Source of the DNA: Fennellomyces sp. T-0311
Taxonomy: Eukaryota; Mucoromycota; Mucoromycetes; Mucorales; Lichtheimiaceae
DNA length: 64,000 nt
Assembly (NCBI GenBank): GCA_025266875.1
Contig: JALLLT010000018.1
Span: forward strand, 62,001-126,000
Direction of reading: 5' to 3'
The notes below the pieces were generated by a model. It saw only the letters and a list, made by a program, of their open reading frames with translations, was not told the origin of the DNA and made no database searches. Of this stretch, positions 47,569-59,012 are shown piece after piece. How positions within the stretch are numbered: the stretch's first letter is position 1; every line of letters starts with the position of its first letter. The translations under genes and the position numbers were made by a program.

Positions 47569-48743
47569 ATGGCACAAAATTTTTGGATTTTATCATTGAT
47601 CGCAATCGTCAGCTGGCTTTTCACCTTTGTCAATGCTGATACAACAGTCAAAGTTGCACTTGGGGAATCGGTATGATGCGTTGTCTGTAAAAAGGGCACC
47701 GGGAAAAAGCATTAACGACCGTTGCGTGTACAGATTCAAGATGCCATGGAGTTACTTCCTGATGATGGTTCTCTTGGCGTGATCGAAGTAGAAGTCGGCA
47801 CTTACAGCGAAAATATCACTATCTCTCGATCAAACATTGTTTTTCGTCCATCGGGAGACGGCCAAGTAATGTTGAAGCAGCCTGTTCGGGACTATGCTGT
47901 CGTTTTTATCAACAGTGATGCAGACGATATTTCTTTCTATGACTTTATTGTCGTGAACAGTATCGGCGAGGCTGCCGGTAACCAAAATGCCATCCGAACA
48001 TACGGCAAACACTTGGCAATGTATAATTGCAAATTAGTTGGTTTTGGTGACACCGCATTTTTTGTCCGTGGCAATGGATACCTCTACAATACCTGGGTCG
48101 AAGGAAGTAAGTGACTATCTAGGACTTTTCAAATCATTGTACTAAAATATAGTTGAGCCGTTGATTTCTTTTATGGTGAATACAATCTGTACGTGTACAA
48201 ATCCACCATCGCTTGCAGTGGACAAGGTGCGGTCACTGCCGCATCAACGTTACTGGACAATACCAGCGGCGGTTTCGTATTTAACAAAGCAAATTTTACC
48301 CCAGTAATTTCTTCAATTTACGATGTACGACAAGAAGATGATCATTCGTATTCGTCACCTCTTTCACCTGATGAATATGAATCCAGTACAATTCTTGGAC
48401 GACCATGGCATAATGGTCCACGAGTCATCATTGTACAAAGCAATATCATGAGTCATATCAAGTATGGGAGGTCTATAGTGTACAAAAATGTACTTATATT
48501 AATTTGGCTTCTATGGATAGACCAGAAGGTTATAGTCCTTGGAACTTTTCGGATGAAGAACTGGAGAACAATGTCTATTACGCCGAGTATGATAATACTG
48601 GCCCTGGTGCTGATACTTCAGAACGCGTTTCCTGGGCTCGTCAAATTTCTGCCGATGAAGCAAAACCGTATCTTTCCCCACAAACGTATTTTGATAACCT
48701 CGATATCGGAACGGACTGGATCGACCCAGATTACTTGGATTAA
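47569..48743 (+). CDS. Secreted pectin methylesterase (CE8 pectinesterase)
   Basis: Four exons (47,569-47,670; 47,734-48,106; 48,158-48,461; 48,521-48,743) give 333 residues. The N-terminus has a clear signal peptide, with hydrophobic core WILSLIAIVSWLFTFV and likely cleavage after VNA. The CE8 beta-helix signatures are present: GTYSENITISRSNIVF, NQNAIRTYGKHLAMYNCKL with GFGDTAFF, EGTVDFFYGEYNLYVYKSTI (containing the catalytic Asp of the GSVDFIFG-type motif) and ILGRPWHNGPRV (the Arg of LGRPW), then GYSPWNF. The enzyme removes methyl esters from homogalacturonan outside the cell, preparing pectin for polygalacturonases. The acceptor of intron 2 was placed at 48,157 to restore EGTVDFF. This suggests a lifestyle on plant material. 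Confidence 0.93.
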
Positions 48744-49151
48744 GCACATTCATTTCTTAATAAAGTCACTTACCTTCATTTTAGTACTTTTTTAGCAGTA
48801 TCTACATTAAACATTTGCACTATTTAAATATCTCATTTGACCACCAGTGTGCGTCGTAACATTAAAAATGCTACGATATAACTTAAAAAAGTTCTTTTAA
48901 AGAGAAATTGGGATAACATGTCACGGAGAAAGGCAAATGAGTCTGTATATCCTTTTTATACGTTATGGGATGATAACAGCGATCAACCATTTTTACATAG
49001 AATGACATACTTAATGTTGTATCATACTCGCTAATGCGATGCTTGCTCTCATAAAAAAACAAATACACACTGATAGTTTGTCCTTTAGAAAAGCTTTCAT
49101 TTCCGGAACATCGGTCAAATGCATAGTGCGTCGTGGCAAATTTCTGACACG
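48744..49151. other. Intergenic region, no gene seen
   Basis: AT-rich 3' flank of the pectinesterase gene. No coding frame is supported. Confidence 0.4.
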
Positions 49152-49915
49152 GATAACACTTTGTCGTTCTGTCTCTCCGATTGTGGCACCACTTTCCTTA
49201 CCCAGCAAGTATGTGTTCAGTGTGGCTACTGTCCATTCTATTATTTGGTACATTTTGCACATTTTAATATACTTTTTTACCCGAATACGCATAATTAGCA
49301 CTTCTATTCTTTTATACTTGTGCGTTTTGCACATCTTCATCTTTCACCCGGATCATTTCGGATATCCCTTCCATATTTATAACGTGCCTCCAGGACGACT
49401 CGTTATTATCAAGGTTGGATTTGCAGAACCCAGGTGAAAGAAGCCCATAAATATCCCTGAAATTTCAAATGAAATAATCCAGTTTACTGTCATATTTCCG
49501 CCATACGCCATCATACATGGTTATATGTTTTTCTTACTTTTTGTTTACATCGATTGCTATTGCCACACCAACAACCACACAGCTCTGTATGGCCTTCGGT
49601 TGCATTGCCATTCGGCGGCAAGAGAATTAGAGACACCGCGATAACATGGATCTTTAGGCAGTTAGTCAAAAGTATCCATCTTCTCCGTTCTAACTCATCA
49701 TCAGTATAAATAAAGAGTAGTTTGACTCAATAAAACATTATACGATTTTTGATCCGTCATTCGAAAACTTTTCTCGCTACGCGATACCACAGTTACTTGA
49801 CTTCAATTATCTTGATCATACCTTGTCAGACGCCTAAGTCAGAGGCTTACAACTGTACTGTTTGGTTAAGTAACCCTTTCTATTTCACTTATTAAAATAC
49901 AAACTGTGTGCGGTG
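49152..49915 (+). repeat. LTR-like repeat, copy 1 (longer form)
   Basis: The sequence from about 49,152 to 49,450 and again from about 49,795 to 49,915 matches, in inverted orientation, the repeat at 55,530-55,977. Shared landmarks are GATTGTGGCACC, CATTTTGCACAT, CGGATCATTTCG, a TATA-box-like CATAAATATCCC, ATTATCTTGATCATACCTT and ACCCTTTCTATTTC. About 300 bp between the matching parts is absent from the other copy. A TATA box inside a non-coding repeat of this size suits a retrotransposon LTR, but no reverse transcriptase or clear TG...CA ends were found. Confidence 0.5.
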
Positions 49916-51392
49916 AACCACTACATGTATGCAATAATGGAGATTGGTCAAAGATCCATTCTAACGCATTCCATCAGATCAACACTCTGGAGGAGTATTG
50001 ATGACTAAGATCCAAACGGTATTACCTTACACCGGTTTCAAGGAAGCTGAACGATGCTCTACAGGACATGTACCTGTCACGGAGTAAACGTAGTCGATAC
50101 TCGCCGTCGTCGGTAAAACGTAAGATGAACATGCAACACAGTACGACCTCGATCAAATATCGTTTATCCAGGAGCGGATATTGGAATCTCCAGTTAAAGA
50201 TATAAAAGAGAGAGAGTTCATTCATAATAAAGAACATACAATTATTCAGATTCTCAACGATTTCTATTCTTGTTACCTATTTTACCTATACTATCTCTCT
50301 CATCACATTGTGATCCGTGATTCAAGGAGATACAAACAATTTCCTTTAACGACAGCGTATACAGTATTCCACAAAGTAATGCCGCTATCCGTAAAAATCA
50401 ATGTTGCCAAGGGCCAATTTTTTTGTATTATATTGTTGCGCCGCTTTTTGAACGGTATGGGAAAATAGCCACCTTGACTTTCTTCTTTGCTTCCCTTTTC
50501 TAAAAGTCATCAAATATATATAAACATCAGTACAAGAAAGATTCAGATACATTGTTACGAACAATAAATAGCAGTACTTAAGGCAGTGAATATTCTAGTA
50601 TGCACTTTGACAAGACTTCAATAAGTGACTTAATTGAAGTTAATGCCAAGGCAAAGAGTTTATTTAGAGCCGCCCTTTCAAATTCGTATTTATCGTCTGT
50701 GGTTGTTTCTTTCACCACAATAGCGATAAGTTAATTAGTTGGAAAAGAATATTCTTTTATCTAATAGTGCTAAGAGTTGTTTAATTTCAATAAAGCACAG
50801 TTCTACAAGTTCTTCCACACCTTCTGGTTCTTCTCATGATTAATTTCTGTTAGTCTAAGTGACGAAGAACTTTCTCTGACAAGAAAGCAGCTTTTACCGC
50901 CCTAATTTCCTTTAGAATCGGCAATTTGACATTTCATTTTGAGATTATTCTTGCAGTTTGACAGCGTATATAGGCCCAGTTTGGAAGAACTCCCGCGATC
51001 TAATAAAACCAGCCTTTTGTATATTACTAATTTTTATTTAGCTTTGATATTAAGGAAAATCTTGAGGCAAACTACTTCGGTCTATTTTCAGTTGTGTCAT
51101 TCCGAAACAAGGACAGATATAACAATTGATCATTTTAGATTCTTAACGGAATCACAAAATTGTGATACGTTCATAGCAACAACAATATTAGTCATACTGG
51201 TTTAATCATATACAATAGTACGGATAGATCTCTATAAAGGAGCGTCAGAAGTGAGATACGCTGTTGCTAGAAAGATCACGCCATCACGAATTTATTAGGA
51301 GACTTTGCTAGCTGCTGAAAGCAAAGGTCATACATATAAACAGTTTTAAAGGTAATTAAATTCAGAATTACCGTATCAAAACATTCTCAACA
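49916..51392. other. Repeat-rich non-coding region
   Basis: No supported gene. A short stretch at 50,025-50,090 has protein-like composition in the plus frame and could be a remnant of the internal part of the LTR element. Otherwise AT-rich. Confidence 0.3.
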
Positions 51393-51553
51393 CACTGCGG
51401 TGAATTTTGGGTGAATGACTTTTTGATGTGGTTAAACATAGGCTTTTTAACCACTTGTACTACCATTTTTAGTAACTCAAGTGGTTAAAAAGCTTATGTC
51501 TAACCACTTCAAAAAATTATTCACCAAAATTCACCCAAAATTTTTTTGAAGTG
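51393..51553. mobile_element. 161-bp palindromic MITE, copy 2
   Basis: Same family and same length as the element at 15,144-15,304. It begins CACTGCGGTGAATTTTGG and ends in AAGTG. The interior shares TTAAACATA-GCTTTTTAACC, CTACCA-TTTTAG-AACTCAA and AAAAAGCTTATGT with copy 1. The long internal palindrome is preserved. No coding capacity. Confidence 0.8.
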
Positions 51554-52705
51554 ATAGGATTAATAGATGCGCTTAAAGATATGCTACCAAAACTTGCTAT
51601 ACATAGCATTTACTCAGCAGTTCTCATCACACTATATTCCAATGTATCTCAATGTTTTTAGGCAATTCTATCCTATGTATCATGAAAACTAAAAAGACAA
51701 TCGGCTTTGTTTACATCATCACTTATACAAAACCATTCTGAAGGCTGATCCATTTGGGCCTTAGACCGTTAAAGAGGCTCAGTCAATTGTTTTGGCTGCT
51801 AAAACTGATGACTGAATACATATGACTTTAGGCACGTTATATTTTGCCATTTGGAAGAGCCTGGCGCATTTTAAGCAATGTATATGTTGATTTCTATCTA
51901 GCAATTACAAGTTCGCTTTTGCATTCCTAACAGCTATACAGTAATTGTATCTAAGAGAAGATAAAATCGTCGGAAACGTATAGTCGTTTGTTGAAGAATT
52001 GAGCCACATGTCCCCTGAAGCAAAATGCAACACCCTCGGCATTTATAACTTTTAGCTCCGTTTTTTATTAATAATAGATCTCGGTGGTCACCAATTTGCT
52101 CCGCCTAACACATACCTATTAGGAATTGCCAGTACAATAATATTTTATTATTATATACGTGGCAAGTTACGTGTTTAGTATTTCTGGAACGTAATGAATG
52201 GGAACAATGCTAGTGCTATGCATGATTTGTGTATCCGAAAGCCTTAATATTTTGCACCAACAAACCTTAGTTTGGCAATCCTGGCGTGGGTTCTGGACAA
52301 AACTGTCGGGTCTGTCATGGACGGGTAAGAAATAGACTTGCTTTTTGAAGTATGCAGTCCATTGTCTTACTAATCCGTCAGCCAATCATCTATCTCTCCA
52401 ATGGATCATTGTGGGAAACCGCTTTACCGCTTCAAGACATCTGCGCGTGATCTACAGTTTCAAGCGACCAAGCCTCTTCAAAAATAATTTACACTTTACG
52501 ACCTTAACCACTTCTTGTTGATGGCAAGGATTTGACACAGCCCACTGTTGATGACCTACCTTAGCCGCGTCCAATGCAACCGTAGATTGGCGCAACCATG
52601 AAGAGTATATAAAAGAAGCGAATTGGTACCTATTCATATTTTTTCAATATTATCAACCACATAACTACTACTCTCCTCCCTTTTACTTACACGTCAATTA
52701 CAAGA
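51554..52705. promoter_or_regulatory. Non-coding region with SOD promoter at its end
   Basis: No gene seen. A TATA-box-like TATATAAAAGAAG lies at about 52,607-52,620, roughly 90 bp before the SOD start codon, followed by a CT-rich stretch. This is the likely core promoter. Confidence 0.5.
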
Positions 52706-53341
52706 ATGGTTAACGCTGTTGCTCTCTTGCAAGGTGCCACTTCTGCTATTACTGGTCTTGTTTGGTTCACCCGACACGGTGATTATACCACTGTGTATGC
52801 AAATGTTACTGGTGTCCCTACAGGACATCATGGATTCCATATCCATCAATTCGGTGATCTGAGTGATGGTGTGACGACGAAGTAGTTTTTTAAGGATCTG
52901 TTACTAACACCGGAAATACAGGTTGCGAATCTTTGGGTGGCCATTTCAATCCGTTTAAGATGAATCATGGAAGTCCTGAAGACAAGATCAAGCACGTCGG
53001 TGACTTTGGAAACGTTGAAGCTGATCACTATGGTAATGTCCACTTCCAAGTGGCAGTCAACACACTAGAATTCGAGGGTAAAAATTCTATCTTGGGGTAT
53101 GTACATTACGGCTCTATGGTACGATTTCCTATTAACATTGAATTCACGCAGACGAGGCATTATTTTGCACGCTGATCAAGATGACCTGGGACGAGGTGGT
53201 GATGAAGGGTCCAGACTTGTTGGAAACTCAGGTGCTCGCTTAGCTTGTGGCATTATCGGAAGTAAGTAAATCTTATGTATATTTTTAAGTACGATTCCAA
53301 TCAACTATATTTTACTAGTTGCTGCTGACGACTTGGATTAG
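52706..53341 (+). CDS. SOD1: Cu/Zn superoxide dismutase, cytosolic
   Basis: Four exons (52,706-52,868; 52,922-53,096; 53,152-53,261; 53,319-53,341) give 156 residues, the standard length. Metal ligands are visible: GFHIHQFGD (two copper His), [11 protein letters not shown] (bridging and zinc His), [11 protein letters not shown] (zinc His and Asp) and [14 protein letters not shown] (copper His). The disulfide pair is in GCES and LACG, and the active-site Arg is in GARLACG. There is no signal or mitochondrial presequence, so it is cytosolic. It converts superoxide to hydrogen peroxide and oxygen. The first intron ends at 52,921; an earlier 26-nt choice was rejected because it breaks the conserved DGCES spacing. 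The usual His after GG is Asp here (GGDEGS), a non-ligand position. Confidence 0.95.
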
Positions 53342-54006
53342 GCTCCGTGTCGTATATTTCTCTCTCATCGGGCAATCATCTGTATACATGCTCAATCTTT
53401 AATGATCGCGAAAAGTGCGCTCATTGTTCAATTGTAGTCTCAATAAGGCATGAGTAACTCTGTATAGAAATATAATTCTTCCGTTCAATCTACTGCCATT
53501 CCTAAGTTAATTAACACAAATCATACTTTTGTGAAGCAGATACATAATTTCATTACGGTTACGCAATGCGCCTATGGTCTATGTACTCTTACACGTTATA
53601 CTAAAACGGTAGGTAGTACATAAATAGGTGCATGAAAAATTATACAGCTGACATCGTAATGCTTACTCCCTTAACCTTGTTGCTGTAAGCAATGGCCAAA
53701 GATAGTGTGTGCTTGCCTAGTATCAATGGCACGACCATCCGAGAACGATACAAAATGTAGTATACATACAATACTGCTTTAACAAATGCTTAAAGCAATT
53801 GCTTCACTACTCTTCCAGTTATTTATTAATCTTGATTCTGGTTTTACGTGCGCTACCTTGGATGTCGTATTCAACAGTGTGATACCAGCAACGAGCGACA
53901 ATGCCTTCCTGATTACGTACGTTGTGCATTATTTCGCAATAGTTGCAAGGAATTCCATTGCTCAATCTTCATATGTACGTTGTTGTAAAAGGAGGTTGTT
54001 TGTGTA
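53342..54006. other. Intergenic region, no gene seen
   Basis: SOD 3' flank and AT-rich DNA. A short plus-strand frame at 53,786-54,007 has no family resemblance. Confidence 0.4.
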
Positions 54007-55511
54007 ACACTACGGGTTATTTTGCTACGTTACATCTACGGCAAATCTCTACAAATCTACAACTCGGCAAATCTCCGAATTTCGACCATTTCGTAGATTT
54101 TATCTCCAGAGATTTGCAGTGTTTTTTCGTAGATTCGCCGTAGATCCTCCATAATATGAATACGCTTAAACCATAGCTTTTGGATGATAGAGGAACAAAA
54201 ATACAACGAAAATGATGATATAAACAATCGTTTTATTTAAGAGTTACGAGATGCTTCGTTTTCGCGCTCTCGTCTAGGTACTAAGCAGTCGCAGTCTACA
54301 CTATTTGTTCTGTCGTTTTTTCGTATTTGCTATCTTTTTCACTAGAGTTGCTACCTTTTTTCCTGAGCTTCCAATATCACTGTTGGTGACGGATGATCGC
54401 TTACGTTTGCCTATGTCCACTTTCTTTAATGTACTTTTACCTGGCTTGGTTTGCTCCTGCTTTTTCTGTGTAAATATGCCTTTTTCAGAGAAGGCTCATC
54501 GAGCTCGCTAGGATCTTCTTTGTCACTAACAACTAAATCACTGTCATTTTCATCATTTCTACTCTTTTCACTGACACCTTTACCACTTGTATCCCCAAAT
54601 CCTTCTCTCGAAAAGCCATGCTTAACCACCGATTCAATAAATAGTGTCTTACTTGTCTGTTCGGGTCTGTCGTCTGCTGCTGCGTCAAAATCGCCCATCG
54701 GCGCGTCCAGGTCCACCGTCACGCTGGGGGCGTATGTGGTACTTGGTTACCCATTGCTTTTACCATAACTGTCATTAATCTCACAGTTGTACTGGTGGTC
54801 ACTTTGGTTAAAATGAAAAGCTAGTAAACAGCTCGATATCCAATATGAAAATCTTACACTTCCTTGAATTGGACTTTCATTACCTTCATATTCATTACAA
54901 GATTAGCCATCGCGACTGGATTTGTCATTTTCAGCACTGCAAGTAATCAATATAAAGTTGTAGAAACACATCTAGTATACCTTGTATTCGTCGCATAGCT
55001 ATAAGCCTCTTCAAGTTTCCTTCGCTTCTTTTGCTGTCTATTTTTCACAGTTTTTGCTTTCTTGACAAGCCCTGATTTGGCGATACGATCTCCAATATGC
55101 TGATGCTCTGTTATAAGTTTTCTGAAGAAAAGGCCATCACAGCGATGGCATTGGAATTTTCTCCGGAAAACGCTTTTTAATATTGTGATGTTTGTCATTT
55201 CATGGATGGGTGTGAAGAGTAAAGGAAAACGCGTCCAATTTTTCACGTTAAGTCCTCCGACCAAAGTAGATATGCCGCAGGTTTCTGAAGATTTCCCGTA
55301 GTGACCATATATAGCTTTATTAGCACGCAGTAAGATTCGGATGGACATATATATATATGTTCAATCGATGTAAAACTCTCCTGGTGAAGAAACAACAAGT
55401 TTACCGCTAAAATACTAGAGAAGATTTGCCGTAGTATTGTGGAGCTTTGCCGCACTTGAAGATAATTTTAAGATATCCCGTTGATTTGCCGTCATTTAAA
55501 ACCCGTAGTGA
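54007..55511. mobile_element. 1.5-kb terminal-inverted-repeat element carrying one gene
   Basis: CACTACGGGTT at 54,008-54,018 is exactly inverted as AACCCGTAGTG at 55,500-55,510. Inside both ends, short subterminal repeats recur in inverted sense (CTACGGCAAATCT, CGGCAAATC, TTTGCCGTAG). TA lies directly outside 54,007 and 55,511, which would fit a TA target site. The CACTA...TAGTG ends would instead fit the CACTA superfamily, but the 3-bp flanks (TAA, ATA) do not match. The only sizeable coding content is the minus-strand gene at 54,308-55,348. No DDE transposase motif was recognised, so the element is non-autonomous or uses an unrecognised protein. Confidence 0.65.
54308..55348 (-). CDS. Zinc-finger/basic hypothetical protein inside the TIR element
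   Basis: The minus strand holds a run of open frames filling the element. ATG 55,348 opens MSIRILLRANKAIYGHYGKS, later FQCHRCDGLFFRKLITEHQH, a C2H2-like finger (Cys-x2-Cys, His-x-His), then a lysine-rich helix (KKAKTVKNRQQKKRRKLEE) up to a donor near 54,979. Further exons read FIESVVKHGFSREGFGD and, after a 66-nt intron ending in CACAG, KKQEQTKPGKSTLKKVDIGK with a basic tail and stop at 54,308-54,310. The joins between 54,900 and 54,725 are not settled, so this may be one spliced gene or two. It looks like a nuclear DNA-binding protein. I recognise no family. Confidence 0.45.
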
Positions 55512-55529
55512 TAAAGAATTCCGCGTGAA

Positions 55530-55977
55530 ACAAGATCCACAATGTAGGTTAAAATAAGAGAAATAGAAAGGGTGAGCAACCAAATACAGATGTGACTTGG
55601 GCTTTTTAAGGTATGATCAAGATAATTGAGATCAAGCTAACTTTCTTATTGAATATGATAATTCGGGGGTATTTATAGGCTTCGTTCATCTGGGTATGGG
55701 AATTCGACTGCGATAATAGCAAGTCGTGTCGAAGGCACGTTGCAAATATGAAAGGGTGTCTCGAAATGATCCGAATGTAAGATTGAGATGTGTAAACCGC
55801 ACAAGTATAATAGAATAATGGGTGTTGACCGTGGGGATCCGTGTAAAGAGGTAGATTGAGATGTGCAAAATGCACCAAACAATAGAGTAAACAACAGACA
55901 CAGCGAGCACGTGCATGCTGTGTATGGAATATGGTGGCACAATCAGAGAGATTAAACAGCAAGGGAAATTAGTTACA
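55530..55977 (-). repeat. LTR-like repeat, copy 2
   Basis: Inverted relative to the repeat at 49,152-49,915. On the minus strand it starts TGTAACTAATTTCCC, includes GATTGTGCCACCATATTCC, TTTTGCACATCTCAATC, a TATA-box-like CCTATAAATACCCCC, and ATTATCTTGATCATACCTT near its end. It abuts the TIR element at 55,511 within about 20 bp. Probably a solo LTR or fragment; no internal coding domain follows. Confidence 0.5.
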
Positions 55978-56555
55978 CCGTAGCTGCTCACTTCTTTAAG
56001 ATTACAGTGGGAGAAGCTATTTACTTCGACAACAGTAATATCATTTGTATGCTTATATAAATAGATTAGGCCATAGTGTTCACGTACTAGAGCATAGAGT
56101 CTGTGGCAGGATTGAGGAAGGTGATGTTATATTATATGGTAACCCAGACAATGTTACTAATAGTAATGGCAGTAAGGTCAATGATAGTGATAAAAAGGAA
56201 ATCTCAGCTCACTATACATATATATCTATAAGTTAGCGTACCGTACTATTTTTCTGCCCTTATCAAGGGTGTGCTTTTTAAGTCCACTACCCGATCTCGC
56301 GCCGTTTGCCATATATGAGATTCTCATTATCGGGAACTTCCTCGAATAATAGGCCAGAGAAAGTATATAACCCCCAAAGGCGGGGCTGTGTATCTAAACA
56401 ATGGTATAATTCACGCTATCATAAGTATAATATTTAATTAATACATTAAGCATAGATTCATGCTGGAACGTACTTAAACCTGGTGATGCAACGCTTTCCA
56501 AGCCCCTTAAATGGTAAGGATATACGTAACAGCGACGAACACGCAGTACTGGAAT
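55978..56555. other. Non-coding region upstream of HET relic
   Basis: No supported gene. It contains AT-rich DNA and TATA-like stretches near 56,216 and 56,366. Confidence 0.35.
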
Positions 56556-56835
56556 GAAAGTAAAGGATCAATGTCCCAGAAAATACCTTGATATGCTACT
56601 CATTACTATAAACCTGATGACAATTTTCAATTTCTCTCATCCATGTTGCCACTCTCCCTCACTGAAGAATCGGCGATTATGCTGTACCTGTATTGGCATA
56701 ATTTTACGTAACAGTATGACAATGGCAGTCATTGACTGTGGATTGACTGGATACAGTTACGATCATCTATTGCCAGTTGTAAAAAAGTCCACTTATAGTT
56801 CGACATATTGTAATATAGTGGGTAGGTGCCACCCT
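56556..56835 (+). pseudogene. HET-domain gene relic (C-terminal fragment)
   Basis: In one frame the stretch from about 56,590 reads YATHYYKPDDNFQFLSSMLP followed by LSLTEES, matching YATHYYKPDNHTQFFSPVLP and LSLTEEC near the C-terminus of the HET gene at 30,210-31,756. Stops precede and follow it. A weaker match to its GYSYTYFAPVARKSMY block appears as GYSYDHLLPVVKKSTY at 56,748-56,797. It is the decayed end of a third family member. Confidence 0.65.
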
Positions 56836-59012
56836 GTGACGTGACGGTGTCACGGCACCGCACAAAACTCCTCCCCACCGAAATAAAACAGAGAGCCTCT
56901 TCTTCCCTTTACGTCGTGTAACGCTAAACCCCACGATACTTGATAAGTTGGCTGACGGGCTCAATTATCTTGGAGGAATTCAAGAGTCGTGGAGGGCGGG
57001 TGCATTTCTAGGTGGCCTTATTCCGGCTTATATGGCATTGTATATACCCCACGGACTCGTAACCCTTTTATTCTTATTCATGTCTTATTCTGGTGAATGC
57101 CCACTTTTCCCCTCTATGTATTGTGGTATTGATAGCCCATTACTATGTTTCACCTTCCCTTTCTCCCACTATTCAAAGGATCAAATCCTTACGAGACACA
57201 GAGTAGCCACGAAAAGTCACCCAGCACAACAATATAAGACCATTGGTATGAAACTTTGAAGAATTTCCGGTTCGATGAATCTCGTGATCGTCCACGGAAA
57301 ATCGTGGACAAAGCGTCTCAGAACGAGAATAGTAAAAGCTTTATCACTAGCTAAAGTAAGAAAAATTACTATCTTTATGCACATAAACACCACTATCTAA
57401 TATTCACTAGGTTATCCATCAATTGGATCTATTACCGATAGAAATTAGGTTATCGATCTTTCAATGGCACTTCTATTTATCTTTCGTACCGCATGTATAT
57501 CTGTTATCTTTCATAAACTGTCGCACTTTTGGTGCCCAATGAGGCTTTACTAACCTATGTATCATTATGCGCTGAAGGCACAAAATACTTACAGGAATTT
57601 TACATTTGCTATGATAGACGTTCCTGTCAAAACCTCGTTCCAGGGTAGGTGATCTGAGCGGTAGCCTTGATATTCGTTGCCTGTTCCGATTTAGTTTCAG
57701 AGACACGAGAAAGAACCAAATGAACAATTACAGTATCCACTGAACGTTTCACTCGTCGGAAAATGCACGAAAAAGGGTATCGGTAGGATACACAGCCATT
57801 AGTTGAAATGGAATACAGCACCATTAATATCTCGGAACACTTCCGTCGTTATATAAGCAAATAGATTAAGTAGCTTTTTGAAACTGTGCAAAGCACTCTT
57901 GGTCATGTTAGCAATATTTTGCAATTGTGATCATACACAATTATGTTGTATACAATATGGGACGAACGGTTACATTTAACTAAGAATTCATAATATGAAG
58001 GGGTATGGAAGTGTCTGGGTTCGTGGGAGTAAATAATTGTATGCAATGGCAGTGCATGTGTAGATTAATGTAGCAATCCTTATCTTCCTACGAATAGCTG
58101 TGTCTCCATCACATTACTTTTTATTGAAGTTGACTTCTCAATGCTTTTATGCCCCAGATTATGTCCTCATATGAATGATATTAAGTTATAAATATTTCAT
58201 CTATGTAATGACGACAGACGAAGCCGATTTTGGTCAAGTGACGCTCGATGCTACAAATATAGTAATCTGTAGTATCGACTTACTGACAGTCTGCTAACAC
58301 AAGACGTGTTCCTACTGTTCCAGCGATGCTCCTCAACAGAATTATCTGACACATTCCAGCAGCTTTTTAAACGAGCACCACTCGGTATAAAACGATTGGT
58401 AGAATAATGTCCACTAATATCGCGAAGGGTTCATTGGCATAGCAAAATGATATTTGTGAATTTCCAGTGGGTTCAAAATGTATTTTTCATGAAGCAGGTA
58501 TATCGTATTTGAAAGCAATTCGCCGGGCAGAGCGAGTGGAAAATGTATGGCTCGTTGCTTAGTTCCATTGCGAATAGACTTTAGGCAAAACATTTACAAC
58601 GCTCTGTATGCTCGATGAGCAGTTTTATGAGATGTGAAAAATCACTTTCTTACACTGAGTCATGTTTCGGTACTCCTGCAAACAGGTTACACCGATACCC
58701 ATTTTGAAAAATGTTACCGATTTCTCAGCATTTGGCTACACAAGAAAAAGAAAGTTGACGAATAAGTGCACAAGGATGGAACTGACCTGTTCCCAATAAA
58801 GACATTTTGCGAAACAGGCGTGCAGGACCGTGGCTCTGGATATGTTTTCCGGATTGCGCAGCAACAAATAAAGCCAAGATACTTATCGTGTTATGGAAGT
58901 GACCAGGTTACCGTGCCCAATTGGGCTGGGCTTAGTTGGTTAAAGAAGTTCAAATATAAGGTAGCCTTCATTTATTCCTCAGCATCCCAAAACATTTTTT
59001 TGCCAATTTCTA
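56836..59012. other. Long non-coding region upstream of P450 gene 1
   Basis: No supported gene. A 103-codon frame at 56,948-57,259 starts without ATG and resembles no family. An interrupted inverted sequence (GGTGCC ... GGCACC) lies at 56,824-56,859. Confidence 0.35.

Noticed and set aside
50181..50468. 95-codon plus-strand frame after LTR copy 1
   Set aside because: No gag/pol motif or family resemblance; treated as possible internal remnant only.
52869..52894. 26-nt intron in the SOD gene
   Set aside because: Splicing to the AG at 52,921 instead gives a normal 53-nt intron with a CTAAC branch site and the conserved DGCES spacing.
54008..55510. Firm assignment of the TIR element to the CACTA superfamily
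   Set aside because: The CACTA...TAGTG ends fit, but the 3-bp flanks do not match and no CACTA transposase is present; flanking TA fits another superfamily equally well.
56948..57259. 103-codon plus-strand frame
   Set aside because: No ATG at its start, no recognisable motif, and AT-rich surroundings without splice signals.
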